This document shows, one piece after another, positions 40,307 through 48,125 of a stretch of 64,000 nt of DNA. The notes under the pieces are model-generated. The model saw nothing but the letters and a program-made list of their open reading frames with translations, had not been told where the DNA came from and did not search any database. The DNA comes from Streptomyces canus 299MFChir4.1 (lineage in GTDB: Bacteria > Actinomycetota > Actinomycetes > Streptomycetales > Streptomycetaceae). The DNA lies in assembly GCF_000383615.1 (NCBI RefSeq), contig NZ_KB911584.1, positions 124,001-188,000 on the forward strand, read 5' to 3'. The position numbers and the translations under genes were made by a program. Position 1 is the stretch's first letter. Each line of letters opens with the position of its first letter.

Positions 40307-41476
40307 TCAGTCCCGGGCCAGTCCCAGGCGCGCTCGCAAGCCCGGCCCCCGGTCGTCGTCCGCCGTCGCCACCGCCGCCGCGCCCGACGTCACCGTTTCG
40401 TAGACCGACAGGATGTCCGCGCCGACGGTCGACCAGTCGAAGCGGCGGACGTGTGCGCGGCCGCGGTCGCGGAGTTCGGCCAGTCTCGCCGGGTCGCCGA
40501 GCAGTCGTACCGCCGCCTCGGCCAGCGCGTCCGCGTCCTCGTTGGCGAAGAGCTCGCCCGCCCCGCCGTAGTCGAGGACCTGGGCGAAGGCGTCGAGGTC
40601 GGAGGCGAGCACCGGGGCGCCCGCGGACATGGCCTCGACCAGGATGATCCCGAAGCTCTCGCCGCCGGTGTTGGGGGCGACGTACAGGTCGACGCTGCGC
40701 AGGAAGCGCGCCTTGTCCTGGTCGCTGACCATGCCGAGGAACTCCACGCGCGCGCGCAGTTCCTCCGGAAGGGACTCCACCGCCTCCTTCTCGTCGCCGC
40801 GCCCGGCGACCAGCAGCCTGGTCTGCGGACGTTCGGCGAGGATCCTCGGCAGGGCCTTCATCAGCACCGGCAGGCCCTTGCGGGGCTCGTCGATGCGGCC
40901 CATGAAACCGATCGTGTCGCCCTGCCACTCGGGCTTCGGCTGGGCCTTGGCGAAGAAGCCGACGTCCACGCCGTTCGGGATCACCACCGCGTCGCCGCCG
41001 AGGTGCTCGACGAGGGTGCGGCGGGCGTACTCGCTCACCGCGATCCGGGCGCTGATCTTCTCGAGGGCGGCCTGGAGGATCGAGTACGCGGCGACCATGA
41101 CGCGCGAGCGCGGGTTCGAGGTGTGGAACGTGGCGACGATCGGCCCCTGCGCGGCCCAGCAGGTCAGCAGCCCGAGCGAGGGCGAGGACGGCTCGTGGAT
41201 GTGGACGACGTCGAACGCCCCGTCGTGCAGCCAGCGCCGGACCCGGGCCGCCGACAGGAAGCCGAAGCTGAGGCGGGCCACCGAGCCGTTGTACGGCACC
41301 GGGACCGCACGGCCCGCCGAGACCACGTACGGCGGCAGCGGGGTGTCGTCGTCGGCCGGGGCGAGCACGGACACCTCGTGGCCGAGACGGATGAAGTACT
41401 CGGCGAGATCGCGGATGTGGAACTGGACGCCACCCGGCACGTCCCAGGAGTACGGGCAGACGATGCCGATTCTCAC
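40307..41476 (-). CDS. pimA: Phosphatidylinositol alpha-mannosyltransferase PimA-like GT4
   Basis: GT4-family glycosyltransferase of 389 residues, expected to transfer mannose from GDP-mannose to phosphatidylinositol on the inner membrane face. The N-terminal Rossmann domain has CPYSWDVPGGVQFHIRDLAE and VVHIHEPSSPSLG. The C-terminal domain has GRIDEPRKG and the EX7E motif in GGESFGIILVEAM. GTG at 41476 overlaps the acyltransferase stop (GTGA). Third gene of pgsA-acyltransferase-pimA, the same order as in mycobacteria, which supports the specific name. Confidence 0.9.
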   Translation of the reverse strand: MRIGIVCPYSWDVPGGVQFHIRDLAEYFIRLGHEVSVLAPADDDTPLPPYVVSAGRAVPVPYNGSVARLSFGFLSAARVRRWLHDGAFDVVHIHEPSSPSLGLLTCWAAQGPIVATFHTSNPRSRVMVAAYSILQAALEKISARIAVSEYARRTLVEHLGGDAVVIPNGVDVGFFAKAQPKPEWQGDTIGFMGRIDEPRKGLPVLMKALPRILAERPQTRLLVAGRGDEKEAVESLPEELRARVEFLGMVSDQDKARFLRSVDLYVAPNTGGESFGIILVEAMSAGAPVLASDLDAFAQVLDYGGAGELFANEDADALAEAAVRLLGDPARLAELRDRGRAHVRRFDWSTVGADILSVYETVTSGAAAVATADDDRGPGLRARLGLARD

Positions 41477-42390
41477 GGGCGGGCCCCGTCCGAGGGTCGG
41501 GGTTCGAGGTCCTTCAGCCACAAACGCTGCAGCATGTGCCAGTCCTCCGGATGGTCGGCGATCCCTGTGGCGAAGGCATCGGCCAGCGCCTGTGCCATGA
41601 CAGACGTCTTTTCGGCCCGTGTACCTGTCTCGGGCACCCCGACCGGGGGATGCACCCGTCCCTGCATGACGGGCGAGTCGTCGTACCAGAGTGTCACCGG
41701 CAGCAGCAGCGCGCCCGTCTGCTGGGCCAGCAGGGCCGGGCCCGCGGGGATGCGGGTCGCCTCGCCGAAGAACCGCACCTCGACCCCGGAGGACGACAGG
41801 TCGCGTTCGGCGACCAGGCAGACCAGGCCGCCGTCCCGCAGCCGCCGGGCCAGCGTGCCGAAGGCGGTGCCGCCGCTGTGCGGGAGCACCTCCATGCCGA
41901 GGCCCTCGCGGTAGGCGACGAAACGGTCGTACAGCGTCTCGGGCTTGAGCCGTTCGGCGACCGTGGTGAACGGTGTCTCCAGCTTGGTGGTGACCCAGGC
42001 GCCGGCCAGATCCCAGTTGGCCATGTGCGGCAGCGCGAGGATGACGCCCTTGCCCGCGGCGAGTCCGTCGGTGAGGTGGTGCAGGCCCTTGGGGTCGAAG
42101 CCGGCCTTGATGCGCTCCTTGCTCCAGGCGGGCAGCCGGAAGGACTCCATCCAGTAGCGCAGATACGACCGCATGCCCGCGCGTGAGAGCTCGGCGAGGC
42201 GCTCGGGGCTCGCGTCGGGCAGCACGCGCGCGTAGTTGCCCTCCAACCGGAGCACGCCCTTGCCGCGCTGCTTCCAGGCCAGGTCGGCGATGCTCCGGCC
42301 GAGGCGCACGGCGACCGGCTCGGGGAGCTTCTTCACCACGCCCCAGCCGAGGCCGTACAGCGAGTCCGTCAGCCGCTCCCGGGCGCTCAC
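41473..42390 (-). CDS. Phosphatidylinositol mannoside acyltransferase (PatA-like, LpxL/HtrB family)
   Basis: Membrane-bound acyltransferase of 305 residues that would acylate the mannose of phosphatidylinositol mannoside. The catalytic HX4D motif is HMANWD near residue 123, and later segments such as AERDLSSSGVEVRFFGE match the family. GTG at 42390 overlaps the pgsA stop, and its own stop overlaps the pimA start, so translation is coupled through all three genes. Confidence 0.9.
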   Translation of the reverse strand: MSARERLTDSLYGLGWGVVKKLPEPVAVRLGRSIADLAWKQRGKGVLRLEGNYARVLPDASPERLAELSRAGMRSYLRYWMESFRLPAWSKERIKAGFDPKGLHHLTDGLAAGKGVILALPHMANWDLAGAWVTTKLETPFTTVAERLKPETLYDRFVAYREGLGMEVLPHSGGTAFGTLARRLRDGGLVCLVAERDLSSSGVEVRFFGEATRIPAGPALLAQQTGALLLPVTLWYDDSPVMQGRVHPPVGVPETGTRAEKTSVMAQALADAFATGIADHPEDWHMLQRLWLKDLEPRPSDGARP

Positions 42391-43091
42391 TTCGCGGCCT
42401 CGCTCCCCTGTTCCCGGGACTCCCCCGCAGCAGGATGGGTCGTGGAGGGCTCGTCGGCGGCATCCTCGGCCTCCGCGGACTCCCGGCGGACCGTGACGAC
42501 CCGCTGGATCAGCGTGACCAGGCTGCCGACGGCGACGATCCACAGGGCGACGGGCAGCAGGTACTGGATGCCGGGCACGCCGAACTTGTGCAGGCCCGCG
42601 AGGCCGGCCGCGACCAGCGAGATCACCAGACGCTCGGCGCGCTCGACGAGGCCGTTGACGGCGACCGGCAGTCCGATCGACTCGCCACGGGCCTTCGTGT
42701 ACGACACCACCTGGCCGCTGGCCAGGCAGAAGATGGAGACCGCGCACAGGGCGATGTCGTCGCCCCCGCCCGCGTACCAGAGGGCGAAGCCGCCGAAGAT
42801 CGCGCCGTCCGCGACCCGGTCGAGCGTGGAGTCCAGGAAGGCCCCCCAGCGGCTGGAGCGGCCGAGCTGCCGGGCCATGTTGCCGTCGACGAGGTCGGAG
42901 AACACGAACAGCGTGATCACGACCGTGCCCCAGAAGAACTCGCCCATGGGATAGAAGACCAGCGCGCCCGCGACCACTCCGGCCGTGCCGAGGAGGGTGA
43001 CCGTGTCGGGGCTGACGCCCCTTCTGATCAGAAACGAGGCGAACGGCGTGAGAACACGCGTGAAGAAAGCACGCGCGTACTTGTTCAGCAT
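42387..43091 (-). CDS. pgsA: CDP-alcohol phosphatidyltransferase, probable phosphatidylinositol phosphate synthase
   Basis: Joins CDP-diacylglycerol to inositol phosphate, the first step to phosphatidylinositol. About 234 residues with five to six helices and the CDP-alcohol phosphatidyltransferase motif, D..DG..AR........G...D...D, seen in SDLVDGNMARQLG and AFLDSTLDRVAD. ATG at 43091 is the conservative start; ATG at 43148 would add 19 residues, and neither has a convincing ribosome site. A C-terminal acidic tail follows the last helix. First gene of the phosphatidylinositol mannoside operon. Confidence 0.9.
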   Translation of the reverse strand: MLNKYARAFFTRVLTPFASFLIRRGVSPDTVTLLGTAGVVAGALVFYPMGEFFWGTVVITLFVFSDLVDGNMARQLGRSSRWGAFLDSTLDRVADGAIFGGFALWYAGGGDDIALCAVSIFCLASGQVVSYTKARGESIGLPVAVNGLVERAERLVISLVAAGLAGLHKFGVPGIQYLLPVALWIVAVGSLVTLIQRVVTVRRESAEAEDAADEPSTTHPAAGESREQGSEAAK

Positions 43092-43187
43092 GGCCTTCCC
43101 GAGGGTCGGTGTCGCCGCGCGGCCCCTGCTGGCCACCGGCTGGCCCATCGTAGCCACGCGCACGCGTGGGCGACGGCCGGGCACCCG

Positions 43188-43258
43188 GAGCCCGTGTCAC
43201 GGGCTCGACGCGTCCGGGTCACGGCGCGATCGCGTCCGTCGTATGGACGCACCGTGAC
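43188..43258. promoter_or_regulatory. Two strong inverted repeats in the pgsA / EF-G2 divergent region
   Basis: GAGCCCGTG-T-CACGGGCTC is a perfect 9+9 palindrome at 43188-43206. A nested repeat follows: GTCACGG (43218-43224) with CCGTGAC (43252-43258), enclosing GCGTCC (43232-43237) with GGACGC (43245-43250). Because both flanking genes diverge, these are not gene-end terminators. They may be operators or leader hairpins of either gene. Confidence 0.5.
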
Positions 43259-43363
43259 GGGAGTGGAAAGCTCGAAGGACCGCGGGCGTCACCGGAGCCG
43301 CACCGCACGCGGGTCCGCATGTCCGCGCCCACAGAGACCTCACCGTGCACGGGAGGCAAGGCC

Positions 43364-45562
43364 ATGGGCGACAAGGCGAACGCACACCCCGGAGCCGCCG
43401 GCAGGGCAACAGCGGCCGACCACCCCGCGTCCGTACGGAATGTGGTGCTGGTCGGCCACTCCGGATCGGGCAAGACGACATTGGTGGAAGCTCTCGCACT
43501 CACCGCGGGGGCAGTGAACCGGGCGGGCCGCGTGGAGGACGGCGGCACCGTCTCGGACTACGACGAGATCGAGCACCGGCAGCAACGCTCGGTGCAGCTC
43601 TCCCTGGTGCCCGTCGAATGGGACGGGTACAAGATCAATATTCTGGACACCCCCGGATACGCCGACTTCGTCGGGGAGCTCAGGGCCGGTCTGCGAGCGG
43701 CGGACGCGGCCCTTTTCGTCGTCTCGGCCTCGGACGGGGTGGACGGCTCCACGCGCATGGTGTGGGAGGAGTGCGCTGCCGTCGGGATGCCCCGCGCGAT
43801 TGTGGTCACGCATCTGGAGGCCGCGCGGGCGGACTTCGAGGAGATGACGCGGATCTGCGCGGAGGTCTTCGGGGGCGACGACCCCGACGCCGTGCTCCCG
43901 CTCTATCTGCCGCTGCGCGGGCCGCAGGGGCCCGACGGGCACGCGCCCGTGACCGGGCTGACCGGACTGCTGTCGCAGAAGCTGTTCGACTACTCGTCCG
44001 GGGAGCGCAAGGAGTCCGAGCCGGGCGAGGACCAGCTGCCGGGGATCGAGGAGGCCCGCAACCGGCTGATCGAGGGGATCATCTCGGAGAGCGAGGACGA
44101 GACCCTCATGGACCGCTATCTGGGCGGCGAGGAGATCGACTTCAAGACGCTCGTGGAGGACCTGGAGCGGGCCGTCGCGCGCGGGGTGTTCCATCCGGTG
44201 CTGGCCGCCGCCCCCGCGGGCGACGGCGCCCGGCAGGGGCTCGGTACGGTCGAGCTGCTGGAGCTGATCACCGGCGGGTTCCCGACACCGTTCGAACACC
44301 CCACCCCGGGCGTCACGACCATCGACGGCAAGCCGCGCGAGATCAAGGCGTGCGACACCGAGGGGCCGCTGGTCGCGGAGGTCGTGAAGACGGCGTCCGA
44401 TCCCTATGTCGGCCGGATCTCGCTGGTGCGGGTCTTCTCCGGGACCCTGCGTCCGGACGAGACGGTCCATGTCTCCGGGCACGGGCTCGCCGACCGCGGG
44501 CACGAGGACCATGACGTCGACGAACGCATCGGCGCGCTGTCCGCTCCCTTCGGCAAGCAGCAGCGCTCGCTGACGCACTGCATCGCGGGCGACCTCGCGT
44601 GCGTGGCGAAGCTCAGCCGCGCGGAGACCGGCGACACCCTTTCGGCCAAGGACGACCCGCTGCTGATGGAGCCGTGGGAGATGCCCGACCCGCTGCTGCC
44701 GCTCGCCATCCAGGCGCACAGCAAGGCGGACGAGGACAAGCTCTCGCAGGGGCTCGCCCGACTGGTCGCCGAGGATCCGACCATGCGGCTCGAACAGAAC
44801 CAGGACACCCACCAGGTCGTCCTGTGGTGCCTGGGCGAGGCGCACGCCGACGTGGCGCTGGAGCGGCTGCGCAGCCGCTACGGCGTGCAGGTGGACGTCG
44901 TACCGCACCGGGTGTCCCTGCGGGAGACGTTCGCGGACAAGTCGGCCGGGCGCGGGCGGCATGTGAAGCAGTCCGGCGGCCACGGGCAGTACGCCATCTG
45001 CGAGATCGAGGTGGAGCCGCTGCCCGGCGGCTCGGGCATCGAGTTCGTGGACAAGGTCGTCGGCGGCGCGGTGCCGCGGCAGTTCATCCCGTCCGTCGAG
45101 AAGGGCGTACGGGCGCAGGCGGCCAAGGGAGTTGCCACCGGCCACCAGCTCATCGATGTCCGGGTCACGCTGCTGGACGGCAAGGCGCACTCCGTGGACT
45201 CCTCGGACGCCGCGTTCCAGACGGCCGGGGCACTGGCCCTCAGGGAGGCGGCGGCGGAGGTGAGGATCCATCTGCTGGAGCCGGTGTCCGAGGTGTCCGT
45301 GCTGGTCGGCGACGACTACGTGGGCGCCGTGATGAGCGACCTGTCCGGGCGGCGCGGCCGGGTGCTGGGCACCGAGCAGACCAACGGCGGTCGCACCCTC
45401 ATCAAGGCCGAGGTGCCCGAGATGGAGATCGGGCGGTACGCGGTGGACCTGAGGTCCCTGTCGCACGGCACCGCGCGCTTCAGCCGCTGCTACGCCCGGC
45501 ACGAGCCCATGCCGCCGCAGATCGCCGAGAGGATCCGTGAAGAGGCGCGTGCCGCCTCGTAG
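43364..45562 (+). CDS. Elongation factor G-like protein (EF-G2/FusA2 type)
   Basis: Translational GTPase-like protein of 732 residues with the full EF-G domain order (G domain, domain II, III-IV-V; GGHGQYAICEIEVEP and GRRGRVLGTEQ are visible). The G domain departs from true EF-G. The P-loop is GHSGSGKTT, the switch II motif is DTPGYADF where EF-G has a catalytic histidine (DTPGH), and the NKxD guanine-specificity motif is replaced by THLE. The second EF-G-like paralogue of mycobacteria (FusA2) is the nearest named group. ATG at 43364 follows GGGAGG. The role in translation, if any, is unproven. Confidence 0.9.
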   Translation: MGDKANAHPGAAGRATAADHPASVRNVVLVGHSGSGKTTLVEALALTAGAVNRAGRVEDGGTVSDYDEIEHRQQRSVQLSLVPVEWDGYKINILDTPGYADFVGELRAGLRAADAALFVVSASDGVDGSTRMVWEECAAVGMPRAIVVTHLEAARADFEEMTRICAEVFGGDDPDAVLPLYLPLRGPQGPDGHAPVTGLTGLLSQKLFDYSSGERKESEPGEDQLPGIEEARNRLIEGIISESEDETLMDRYLGGEEIDFKTLVEDLERAVARGVFHPVLAAAPAGDGARQGLGTVELLELITGGFPTPFEHPTPGVTTIDGKPREIKACDTEGPLVAEVVKTASDPYVGRISLVRVFSGTLRPDETVHVSGHGLADRGHEDHDVDERIGALSAPFGKQQRSLTHCIAGDLACVAKLSRAETGDTLSAKDDPLLMEPWEMPDPLLPLAIQAHSKADEDKLSQGLARLVAEDPTMRLEQNQDTHQVVLWCLGEAHADVALERLRSRYGVQVDVVPHRVSLRETFADKSAGRGRHVKQSGGHGQYAICEIEVEPLPGGSGIEFVDKVVGGAVPRQFIPSVEKGVRAQAAKGVATGHQLIDVRVTLLDGKAHSVDSSDAAFQTAGALALREAAAEVRIHLLEPVSEVSVLVGDDYVGAVMSDLSGRRGRVLGTEQTNGGRTLIKAEVPEMEIGRYAVDLRSLSHGTARFSRCYARHEPMPPQIAERIREEARAAS

Positions 45563-45667
45563 TTGGGTCCGGACGTCGCACAAGTGGCGTCCGGAGCCCC
45601 TCGGGTGACGTTTCTGGAACCCTCCCCTCCGAATCGGCGGGCGGCTTCGGCCGTCCGCCGATTAATG

Positions 45668-45689
45668 TCAGCGCGTACCGATACGCTGA
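45668..45689. promoter_or_regulatory. Imperfect palindrome upstream of the unknown membrane protein gene
   Basis: TCAGCG (45668-45673) and CGCTGA (45684-45689) flank ten bases (CGTACCGATA). It lies about 80 bases before the start at 45769, in the 206-base gap after the EF-G-like gene. It may be an operator; the arms are short. Confidence 0.3.
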
Positions 45690-45768
45690 TGACCTGATCA
45701 ACAGGTGTGCGAAGCACGGAAGTCGGGAAAGCCGCAGTGGGTGAGTCCGGCGGCGATCGGGGGCGGGA

Positions 45769-47433
45769 ATGACCGTTGACGGCGGTTACGCGGACATCTT
45801 CGGTCCGCAGGTGCCGCGCACGGGCGACGAGGCGCAGACGGCGACGTTCGCCCTGGCCTCGGCGGCCTATCGGGACAATCCGGTGGAGGAGATCCTCAAG
45901 GCCAACAACGAGTGGCACGAGTCGGCCGTCAAGAACGGCCGCAAGTGGGCGAAGATCTTCCGCCCCAACCTGGGCGAGGCGTTCTCCACGGCCGTGGTCA
46001 CCCGCATGCTCGGCGCGGGCCGCAAGCCGCTCATCCAGTCCTTCGGCGCCGAGCCGCAGGTCGTGGTCGAGCACTGTCTCGCGGCGAACAACATCCGCCG
46101 GGACCGGGACAACTGGCTGACCGCCGTGATGGTGCTGTGCGGTGTGCTCTTCCTGCCGGGGCTCCTCGTCTGGCTGCTGGTCTTCACGCTGCGCACCAAC
46201 ATCGCCAAGCGTGAGGACAACAAGCAGGCGGGCGCGCTCGCCACGGCGCTGCTCGTCGCGATGGGCGCGCTCGCCGTGCTCTTCCTCCTCAAGATGCCGT
46301 TCAGCGGGTTCTGGGGTCTGTACGCACGCGCGTGCGTCGTCCTGCCCGTGGTCGGCTGGTTCTGGGCCAAGCAGATCTGCGAGCGCACCGCCAGGGATCT
46401 GCGGGACCGCTGGGCCAGTCTGCTGGCCGGCAGCAGTGTGGGCGCCAAGGTGCCCGAGGCGGTGCCGAGCAACCCCGGCGAGACGGCGGCCGAGCAGCTG
46501 CGCCAGTCCCTGGCCACGCTCAGCGCCGAGCAGCAGTCCAACTCGGTCTTCTACGCCGGTCCCAAGGGCATACTCGGCATGGGCACCCGGTGGGGCAGCT
46601 GGCAGCTCGCCGAGGACCTGGTGTCCGCCGATCCCACCCGGGAGATCCATCCCTTCCGCAGCTGGGACGTCATCCGTTCCATCCATGACCAGCTCCGCAT
46701 GCTGGAACGCAACACGATCAACACCGGCGGCTTCCCGAAGCCGTCCGTACGCCACTGGGTCGTCACCCCGATCGCGGAGGGCGCGAAGGAGGTGTCCCGG
46801 CCCGGGGGCACGGACGTGGACGCGTACCAGGTCAAGACCCACGCGATACAGGACATCTGCAACAAGCAGCAGTTCGGCGGTGGCGACCGGCACTACCTGG
46901 GCGTCCAGTGGACCCTCTGGGAGGGGCAGCTGGTCCTCACCATGCTGATCACGGTGACCGTGCTGCACGAGACGCTGCGCATCGAGGTCACCGGGCACGC
47001 CCTGGGGCCGGTGCACGGGCTGTTCACCTCGAAGCCGGCGGCCAAGGAGAAGGAAGTCGCCAAGCAGGTCAGGTTCTGGGAGACCAAGAAGATCAAGCTT
47101 CCGCTGGTCGACGCGGACGAGGTGGTCCGCCTCACCGCGCGGGCGCCCCTGACCCGGTATCCGCCGCTGCTCAACTGGCTCGGCGGCTCGCTCGTCCTTC
47201 CCGAGCCGTTCGGTCTGCGGCACGCCTGGGCGGACAAGCCGTGGCGGCACCGCTTCATGGCCGACGACGCGCTGCGCGCCGCGACCCCGGTACTGAGGGT
47301 CGTGCACTCGGCGGCGATCCGGGTCCTCCAGGAGAACGGCGTGGACACCGAGAAGTTCGGCACGCGGGCGGGCTTCCTGAGCACGCAGGTGCAGGACGTG
47401 TCGCCCCGGAAGGCGGACGTCTACGACGCGTAG
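45769..47433 (+). CDS. Unknown membrane protein, 554 residues
   Basis: I do not recognise a family. Residues 1-115 are soluble and polar (with ILKANNEWHESAVKNGRKW). Two or three hydrophobic segments lie at about 118-142, 155-175 and 182-200. A long soluble C-terminal half of about 340 residues follows, with aromatic-rich stretches such as VQWTLWEGQLVLTMLITV and FWETKKIKLPLVD. There is no signal peptide and no nucleotide-binding motif. Strong third-position GC supports real coding. ATG at 45769 follows GGGGGCGGG, not a classic ribosome site. It stands alone between the EF-G-like gene and a strong terminator. Confidence 0.8.
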   Translation: MTVDGGYADIFGPQVPRTGDEAQTATFALASAAYRDNPVEEILKANNEWHESAVKNGRKWAKIFRPNLGEAFSTAVVTRMLGAGRKPLIQSFGAEPQVVVEHCLAANNIRRDRDNWLTAVMVLCGVLFLPGLLVWLLVFTLRTNIAKREDNKQAGALATALLVAMGALAVLFLLKMPFSGFWGLYARACVVLPVVGWFWAKQICERTARDLRDRWASLLAGSSVGAKVPEAVPSNPGETAAEQLRQSLATLSAEQQSNSVFYAGPKGILGMGTRWGSWQLAEDLVSADPTREIHPFRSWDVIRSIHDQLRMLERNTINTGGFPKPSVRHWVVTPIAEGAKEVSRPGGTDVDAYQVKTHAIQDICNKQQFGGGDRHYLGVQWTLWEGQLVLTMLITVTVLHETLRIEVTGHALGPVHGLFTSKPAAKEKEVAKQVRFWETKKIKLPLVDADEVVRLTARAPLTRYPPLLNWLGGSLVLPEPFGLRHAWADKPWRHRFMADDALRAATPVLRVVHSAAIRVLQENGVDTEKFGTRAGFLSTQVQDVSPRKADVYDA

Positions 47434-47458
47434 GGGTGACGGGTACGACCCGTAGGGC

Positions 47459-47487
47459 TAGGGGGGCCGCGATGACCGGCCCCCCTA
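47459..47487. terminator. Bidirectional terminator between the unknown membrane protein and the HIT gene
   Basis: TAGGGGGGCCG (47459-47469) pairs perfectly with CGGCCCCCCTA (47477-47487), loop of seven bases. It lies 25 bases past the plus-strand stop and 10 bases past the HIT gene stop. Confidence 0.85.
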
Positions 47488-47497
47488 CCTCATTCGC

Positions 47498-48046
47498 TCA
47501 CTCGCTCGGCCAGGCCTCCGCCAGCATCTTGCGGGTGTCACCGAGAAGCTGCGGCAGCACCTTCGTGTGGCCGACGACCGGCATGAAGTTCGTGTCGCCG
47601 CCCCAGCGCGGGACGATGTGCTGGTGGAGGTGAGCGGCGATACCAGCGCCGGCGACCGTCCCCTGGTTCATGCCGATGTTGAAGCCGTGCGCCCCGGAGG
47701 CCGTCCGCAGGGCAGTCATCGCCTGCTTGGTCAGCGCTGCCAGCTCAGCGGTCTCCGGCTCGGTGAGGTCGGTGTAGTCGGCCACATGACGGTAGGGCAC
47801 GACCATGAGGTGGCCGCCGGTGTAGGGGTAGAGGTTGAGCACCGCGTACACCAGCCGGCCGCGCCGCACGACCAGACCGTCCTCGTCGGACTTGGCCGGA
47901 ATCGAGCAGAAGGGGCAGCCGTCGTCGGCACCCGGGCCGGTCGGCTTGTTCTCGCCCTGGATGTAGGCCATCCGGTGGGGTGTCCACAGACGCTGGAACG
48001 CGTCCTGCGTCCCCACTCCCAACTGCTGCTCCGGCTCACTCGTCAT
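47498..48046 (-). CDS. HIT-domain protein (Ap4A phosphorylase/hydrolase-like)
   Basis: Histidine-triad nucleotide-binding protein of 182 residues, probably acting on diadenosine polyphosphates or similar nucleotides. The triad is in HLHQHIVPRW, preceded by NIGMNQGTVAGAG. A Cys-X2-Cys in DGCPFCSIP may bind a metal. ATG at 48046 is chosen; ATG at 48058 adds four residues. In mycobacteria the orthologue lies between thrS and pgsA; here other genes separate all three. Confidence 0.92.
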   Translation of the reverse strand: MTSEPEQQLGVGTQDAFQRLWTPHRMAYIQGENKPTGPGADDGCPFCSIPAKSDEDGLVVRRGRLVYAVLNLYPYTGGHLMVVPYRHVADYTDLTEPETAELAALTKQAMTALRTASGAHGFNIGMNQGTVAGAGIAAHLHQHIVPRWGGDTNFMPVVGHTKVLPQLLGDTRKMLAEAWPSE

Positions 48047-48125
48047 GCAAAGCAGCATATGACTTCGCCCGTTCGCGCCGTGTCGGCGGGGTTGTGGGAA
48101 AAGCAGCCCGGGCCAAGCTGGGCGG

